This document shows positions 22,066 to 24,984 of a stretch of DNA of 24,984 nt, one piece after another (within the stretch, counting starts at the first letter, position 1; every line of letters begins with the position of its first letter). The notes beneath the pieces were generated by a model. The model did no database searches. It was given only the letters and a program-made list of their open reading frames with translations, and was not told where the DNA came from. This DNA comes from a virus: IMG/VR virus record IMGVR_UViG_3300048022_000034, positions 1 to 24,984 of that record; one strand, given 5' to 3'. A program made the position numbers and the translations under genes.

Positions 22066-22464
22066 TTATTTTCCTTTTTCGTTTGTGATTGCAAATGATG
22101 GTCTGCTTGGCGTCGTAGTGATGGCTTCTAGCAGAGGTTTGGTGATGCTCTCGTCACAGTTTCGCCAGTTTTTAAGGTCAATTTCTGGTTTCCATCTGAA
22201 CAAAGTGCTCAAGTGATCCGACAGTCCATGCTCCGCCGCCAGATCTTGTAGTTTCCCAGAATCAATCTTGCGATTTAATCTGGTCGTTATCTTAACCGAT
22301 AGATCGCCATCGATAACACGAGTCGTGCCGTCGATCTGATCGTCGATCTTTAACATTCCCTTCATTTCATCTTCCAGCTTACGGCGTGTCTCAACGGCCT
22401 TGCGCTCAGTTTCCTTGGCCTTGATCCATTCTCGGGACACGCGCTGTAGTCGCACACTTTCCAT
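22066..22464 (-). CDS. Coiled-coil hypothetical protein of the recombination block (132 aa)
   Basis: The N-terminus (SREWIKAKETERKAVETRRK) is a charged helix typical of a coiled coil, followed by beta-type segments (IDGTTRVIDGDLSVKITTRL) and FRWKPEIDLKNWRN. Small proteins of this layout often accompany phage Sak4-like ATPases. The ATG overlaps the stop of the ATPase gene by 1 nt (TAATG) with GGAGG upstream, so they are coupled. No catalytic residues are evident. Confidence 0.65.
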   Translation of the reverse strand: MESVRLQRVSREWIKAKETERKAVETRRKLEDEMKGMLKIDDQIDGTTRVIDGDLSVKITTRLNRKIDSGKLQDLAAEHGLSDHLSTLFRWKPEIDLKNWRNCDESITKPLLEAITTTPSRPSFAITNEKGK

Positions 22465-23129
22465 TACGCACCTCCAATCTTTTTAATTAACTTGCCAAGA
22501 TCCGGCTCTTCCCATTCCTCAAGCGCACCGGAACGATCCTTAGCCTGCCATGCAGAGTCGCCTTTGCATTTCAGTCCGTGCCAGATGTTGCCATCGGAAT
22601 CTTTCTCAACGCGCAGAGCTAACAGCTCATCGAAAAAGTATGGGAGCTGCTGACCGGTTTTGTTGCCGGGCATACTAGGGGCGTACAAAATCTTGCCCGT
22701 CTCATCCGTCATCTTTTCTAGCTTCGCAGTCATATAAACATGCATAGGTAGATCTCGGAACGCACGGATCAAGTCCGTCATCTGTTCCTGCATTGCACCG
22801 TATGCCTGCCTCGGATCCTTCGCCTGCTTTTTCTCATGGTTCAAGACGACCTCGGCAATCTCCGAGATTGAATCGAGCGCAACAGATTCATACTTCGATC
22901 CATTGTCAACGAGCCAGAGATACGCATCCCGTAAATCAGCCATCGATCCAACTTTGATAAACGGTAGATCTGCATCCTTAATGCTCAACAGTCCGCCCTC
23001 GGCAGAACAGATGATTGGATTTGGTAACGTTTTGATCAGCGTAGTTTTACCTGCGCCAGCCTGCCCGTACACCAACAGTTTTATATATGTCGTCGAAACA
23101 TCCGACGTGCTTTGCACTTCAATAGCCAT
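22464..23129 (-). CDS. Sak4-like RecA-fold ATPase (AAA_24)
   Basis: I choose ATG 23129 with GGAGG (23138-23134) just upstream, giving 221 aa; an earlier start would overlap the previous gene. Walker A is GQAGAGKT (22-29) and Walker B is in YESVALDSISE (about 80-90, with D86). KQAKDPRQAYGAMQEQM and MPGNKTGQQLPYFFDEL are also typical of phage P-loop ATPases of the Sak4 group, which anneal or exchange DNA strands with SSB-like partners. Neighbouring DUF669 and exonuclease genes support a recombination role. Confidence 0.8.
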   Translation of the reverse strand: MAIEVQSTSDVSTTYIKLLVYGQAGAGKTTLIKTLPNPIICSAEGGLLSIKDADLPFIKVGSMADLRDAYLWLVDNGSKYESVALDSISEIAEVVLNHEKKQAKDPRQAYGAMQEQMTDLIRAFRDLPMHVYMTAKLEKMTDETGKILYAPSMPGNKTGQQLPYFFDELLALRVEKDSDGNIWHGLKCKGDSAWQAKDRSGALEEWEEPDLGKLIKKIGGA

Positions 23130-23172
23130 ATGGCCTCCTCTAATGTTATGGCGGTCTGAAATCAGTTCGCCA

Positions 23173-23186
23173 GTTAATATATTAAC
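23173..23186. promoter_or_regulatory. 14-bp perfect palindrome GTTAATATATTAAC
   Basis: The palindrome lies about 45 nt upstream of the Sak4-like start and overlaps the stop codon of the preceding gene (23182-23184). Its centre (TAATATATTA) is AT-rich and could be an operator or a -10 region, but no second copy was found near the other promoters. Confidence 0.3.
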
Positions 23187-23472
23187 AGAGTTTGTCAGGT
23201 ATAGGTATATATCCGCCAGACTCAACTAATATAGATTCATACTCAAAAAACGCCTCATCGCGATGTGACGGGCTGCCCATGTCGAGCAGTGGAAAGTGTT
23301 CGCCGATGTCCTCAACGACCACCGACTCACCGTCTGCCTCGACAACAAACACGCCAGAGTCATTGATGACGCAATCAAGCACAGTCATGCTCGGATCCGC
23401 GCCGGATGTAGATATCAGGAATACAATGGTTTTGGATTCGTTGTCCACTGGCGTAAATTTTTTGAGTTTCAT
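23182..23472 (-). CDS. Acidic hypothetical protein (96 aa)
   Basis: I place the start at ATG 23472 (MKLKKFTPVDNESK); an upstream TTG at 23493 has no ribosome-binding site. The protein is acidic with beta-type segments (DCVINDSGVFVVEADGESVV) and ends GGYIPIPDKLC. No motif is recognised. It overlaps the preceding membrane-protein gene by 98 nt in another frame, so one of the two may be shorter than drawn. Confidence 0.5.
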   Translation of the reverse strand: MKLKKFTPVDNESKTIVFLISTSGADPSMTVLDCVINDSGVFVVEADGESVVVEDIGEHFPLLDMGSPSHRDEAFFEYESILVESGGYIPIPDKLC

Positions 23473-23590
23473 TTTGTGCGATCCGTTCGTCAAGTTGCAA
23501 CCACAGTATACATAAAAGCAATAATGCGATTACGCTCCCGACTAACACCAACAATAAGTTGGTAATAACGTGTAACCATTTTTCAATCAT
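23375..23590 (-). CDS. Small membrane protein (71 aa)
   Basis: The ATG overlaps the previous stop (ATGA), with GGGAGAA upstream. Residues about 8-31 (VITNLLLVLVGSVIALLLL) form a strong transmembrane helix, followed by a charged tail (LDERIAQNETQK). The last 30 residues overlap the next gene and may be non-conserved. It could be an early membrane protein such as a superinfection exclusion or lysis-inhibition factor, but nothing specific supports that. Confidence 0.5.
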   Translation of the reverse strand: MIEKWLHVITNLLLVLVGSVIALLLLCILWLQLDERIAQNETQKIYASGQRIQNHCIPDIYIRRGSEHDCA

Positions 23591-23856
23591 TCTGCATTCT
23601 CCCATTTCTCAACCATCACTGGTGTCACGATGTCTACAAAAGTTCTAGCCTCTCGATGCATCTCTCGGGCATACGAATCAAACTCGGTATCCTCAAGCTC
23701 GGCGTGATACTCGGCATACTCGAGCAGGTCTGGCAGCTCTTTGTTGTCACGAGTGATTAGCGCCCACTTGCCATCGACCTTTAGAATCTCTGGAATGGCA
23801 TGATCACGATCTGCCGCCATTGCTAAGAATAATAAGTTAACTTTAATTACAATCAT
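23587..23856 (-). CDS. Small acidic hypothetical protein (89 aa)
   Basis: The start ATG 23856 overlaps the previous stop (ATGA) and follows AGGAGG. The product starts MIVIKVNLLFLAMAADRDHA, then IPEILKVDGKWALITRDNKE and a long acidic helix (LEYAEYHAELEDTEFDSYAR). There is no membrane or catalytic motif. It belongs to a run of overlapping early genes. The function is unknown. Confidence 0.6.
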   Translation of the reverse strand: MIVIKVNLLFLAMAADRDHAIPEILKVDGKWALITRDNKELPDLLEYAEYHAELEDTEFDSYAREMHREARTFVDIVTPVMVEKWENAE

Positions 23857-24029
23857 TTTGGCCTCCTGATGTCTACGCAACGGTTACACATCCACTTCTT
23901 ATTTGTTTTGGTTAGTCTCCACCGACCGCCCTCGAGCGGTCGATATTGGTTACAGTAAGCGCAATGCCGCTGCCCAGTAGTCTTGGCAACAGCTTCGCGC
24001 ATCTTTTGTATCTGCTCGTTATGCTTCAT
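23853..24029 (-). CDS. Zinc-finger-like small protein (58 aa)
   Basis: ATG 24029 overlaps the previous stop (ATGA). The product has a helical start (EQIQKMREAVAKTTG), then CAYCNQYRP and WMCNRCVDIRR. The two CxxC pairs, separated by about 20 residues, form a likely zinc ribbon or treble-clef finger. It probably binds nucleic acid or a protein partner. It is tightly packed with both neighbours. Confidence 0.6.
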   Translation of the reverse strand: MKHNEQIQKMREAVAKTTGQRHCAYCNQYRPLEGGRWRLTKTNKKWMCNRCVDIRRPK

Positions 24030-24319
24030 GACAACTTGATGCTGAAGATAGCATTGTGAGTTGTGTACTTGCCGAGCGTATCTGAGTCGACGCCCATATC
24101 CGCACACAAAGTTTTGTAGTCGACAACTTTGCGGTTGGCCTCGACATACGTTGCGGTAACCAATGCGCCCTCAACTTTCTTGACGTTGTTGGCGTTGCAA
24201 AAATCTTTGAGGTTATCTTTGATTGCGTCGGCCTCTTTTTTTAATTGTGCCATTTGCTTGGTAAGCTCGCCGAGTCGGTCAACATCTAATGCATTGATTA
24301 AAGTTCGTTCTGTTTTCAT
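24026..24319 (-). CDS. Coiled-coil hypothetical protein, first leftward early gene (97 aa)
   Basis: The product has a coiled-coil N-terminus (DRLGELTKQMAQLKKEADAI) and a small C-terminal domain (VEGALVTATYVEANRKVVDY, DTLGKYTTHNAIFSIKL). ATAGGAG precedes the ATG, and a promoter lies about 55-80 nt upstream. The layout is seen in phage small early proteins of unknown function. It heads the leftward operon of overlapping genes. Confidence 0.6.
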   Translation of the reverse strand: MKTERTLINALDVDRLGELTKQMAQLKKEADAIKDNLKDFCNANNVKKVEGALVTATYVEANRKVVDYKTLCADMGVDSDTLGKYTTHNAIFSIKLS

Positions 24320-24374
24320 TTGAATCTCCTATTGTGTAAGGACTTGCGGCCTATTCCGTTTGTCCATGTAGGTT

Positions 24375-24402
24375 ATTATAATGATATCGACGAACAACGC
24401 AA
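24375..24402 (-). promoter_or_regulatory. Putative leftward early promoter
   Basis: On the minus strand TTGCGT (24402-24397) and TATAAT (24380-24375) are separated by 16 nt. The -10 is perfect and the -35 is weak. It lies upstream of the coiled-coil gene. ATTATAAT is nearly symmetric, so a plus-strand -10 (24377-24382) for the divergent gene at 24421 is also possible. Confidence 0.6.
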
Positions 24403-24420
24403 GCGCTTTTGTGCCTATTT

Positions 24421-24843
24421 ATGAAATTAATTATCACTGACGGCGGACGAAAAGACGCAGGGCTTCGAGGCAAGTTTACCGGGGACTGCGTGATCCGCTC
24501 GATTGCCTTGGCCTCGGACAGGCCATATCGATCAGTTCACAATGATTTTAAAAAGTTAATTGCAAACAAACTGGGATACATCCCCGAGGACGGCATATTG
24601 ACTAACAAACCGGCATTTAAGCGCTACATGGTCGAGTCTGGTTTCGTGTGGAACATCACCTGCCGCATTGGCTCCCGTGACAGAGTCCATATGAACGCTG
24701 CCGAGCTGCCAATAGGCAGGCTAGTCCTATCGCTATCGAAGCACTACACTTGCGTTATCGATCATGTGATCCACGATACATACGATTGCAGCAACAACGG
24801 CAAGCGCATGGTGTATGGATTCTGGTCTTTTGAACCAACTTGA
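24421..24843 (+). CDS. Conserved phage protein, possible papain-like cysteine protease fold (140 aa)
   Basis: ATG 24421 is the first start with a plausible N-terminus (MKLIITDGGRKDAG). Blocks GLRGKFTGDCVIRSIALA (C23), FVWNITCRIGSRDRVHMNA, LPIGRLVLSLSKHYTCVIDHV (H108) and IHDTYDCSNNGKRMVYGFW are a pattern I recall in widespread phage hypothetical proteins. A GDC motif early, followed by a late His and a nearby Asp (D119), is what one expects in papain/C39-like cysteine hydrolases; this is an inference. It runs opposite to all neighbours and shares the divergent promoter region. Confidence 0.65.
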   Translation: MKLIITDGGRKDAGLRGKFTGDCVIRSIALASDRPYRSVHNDFKKLIANKLGYIPEDGILTNKPAFKRYMVESGFVWNITCRIGSRDRVHMNAAELPIGRLVLSLSKHYTCVIDHVIHDTYDCSNNGKRMVYGFWSFEPT

Positions 24844-24901
24844 TTAGCTGACTTTTTTTGTAGTTGTCGATCTCGAGTCGACGTCGATATTGTGCGTACA
24901 T
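24755..24901 (-). CDS. Possible 48-aa Arg/Cys-rich small protein
   Basis: A GGAGG (24911-24907) lies 5 nt before ATG 24901 on the minus strand. The frame reads MYAQYRRRLEIDNYKKSQLI and ends in a Cys-rich tail (TPCACRCCCNRM). The first part looks like a real protein, but the last 30 residues are antisense to the end of the neighbouring gene, so this could be chance or a truncated gene. Leftward direction fits the early operon. Confidence 0.3.
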   Translation of the reverse strand: MYAQYRRRLEIDNYKKSQLIKLVQKTRIHTPCACRCCCNRMYRGSHDR

Positions 24902-24984
24902 ATGCACCTCCCTCGGTTAAAAGTTAGGCGCGTTCCTTCGACTGGTGTCTACTTCCGTCCGTTAGGATGAACGATGCCGCGATT
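24902..24984. other. No clear feature at window end
   Basis: Apart from the ribosome-binding site of the 48-aa frame, I see no gene, hairpin with T-run, or promoter in this short terminal stretch. It may be the upstream region of that small gene or of a gene beyond the window. Confidence 0.4.

Overview
The window is part of a tailed-phage genome (Caudoviricetes), most likely a short-tailed podovirus-like phage of an aquatic proteobacterium. Evidence: a large P22-type portal, a scaffold, an SU10-like (DUF5309) major capsid protein, Gln/Ala-rich ejection-type proteins, collar-type tail fibres, and a leftward replication/recombination module. No terminase, polymerase, integrase, tRNA or obvious endolysin is visible, so the window is a fragment. 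The host and podovirus assignment are inferences.

Layout. 1-17164 is a rightward morphogenesis block: tail fibre and tail genes (32-4232), a small conserved protein (4229-4594), putative internal/ejection proteins (4595-9931, one ending in an S74-type chaperone domain), portal (9942-12035), scaffold (12277-13293), and the major capsid gene (13311-14784) followed by a rho-independent terminator. After it come small genes: a capsid-adjacent hypothetical, three consecutive one-helix membrane proteins, two very basic small proteins, an endonuclease VII-like HNH gene, a larger membrane protein and a 41-aa Lys-rich protein. A hairpin at 17163-17188 separates converging transcription. 17176-24319 is leftward: a DUF6011-like gene with its own consensus promoter, a small ORF, a membrane-anchored XRE repressor-like protein, VRR-NUC nuclease, SF2 helicase, a DUF6378-like protein, a Cas4/RecB-like exonuclease, a DUF669 protein, a coiled-coil protein, a Sak4-like ATPase, and a run of small early genes starting from a promoter near 24375-24402. 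A rightward gene (24421-24843) diverges from there.

Main finding. The major capsid gene is interrupted twice by small, nearly identical, ORF-less group I introns (13398-13647 and 14308-14565). Removing both gives a continuous 321-aa DUF5309-type capsid protein with all joins in phase 0. Both introns sit behind the same 5' exon end (CGCCT) and use the same P1 pairing. Their P10 guide segments differ, and each matches its own 3' exon. Stems P2, P8 and a 3' P9-type stem show compensatory changes between the copies. In both introns the GUAA tetraloop of P2 carries the in-frame stop codon. A free-standing endonuclease VII-like gene about 1.7 kb downstream is a possible mobility partner, but that is a hypothesis only.

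How the genes work together. The rightward block makes the capsid, portal, tail and internal proteins. The leftward block encodes a recombination/replication set (Sak4-like ATPase, DUF669 protein, exonuclease, helicase, VRR-NUC) in mostly overlapping, translationally coupled genes. Intron splicing would be required for any full-length capsid protein, so splicing may limit late gene expression.
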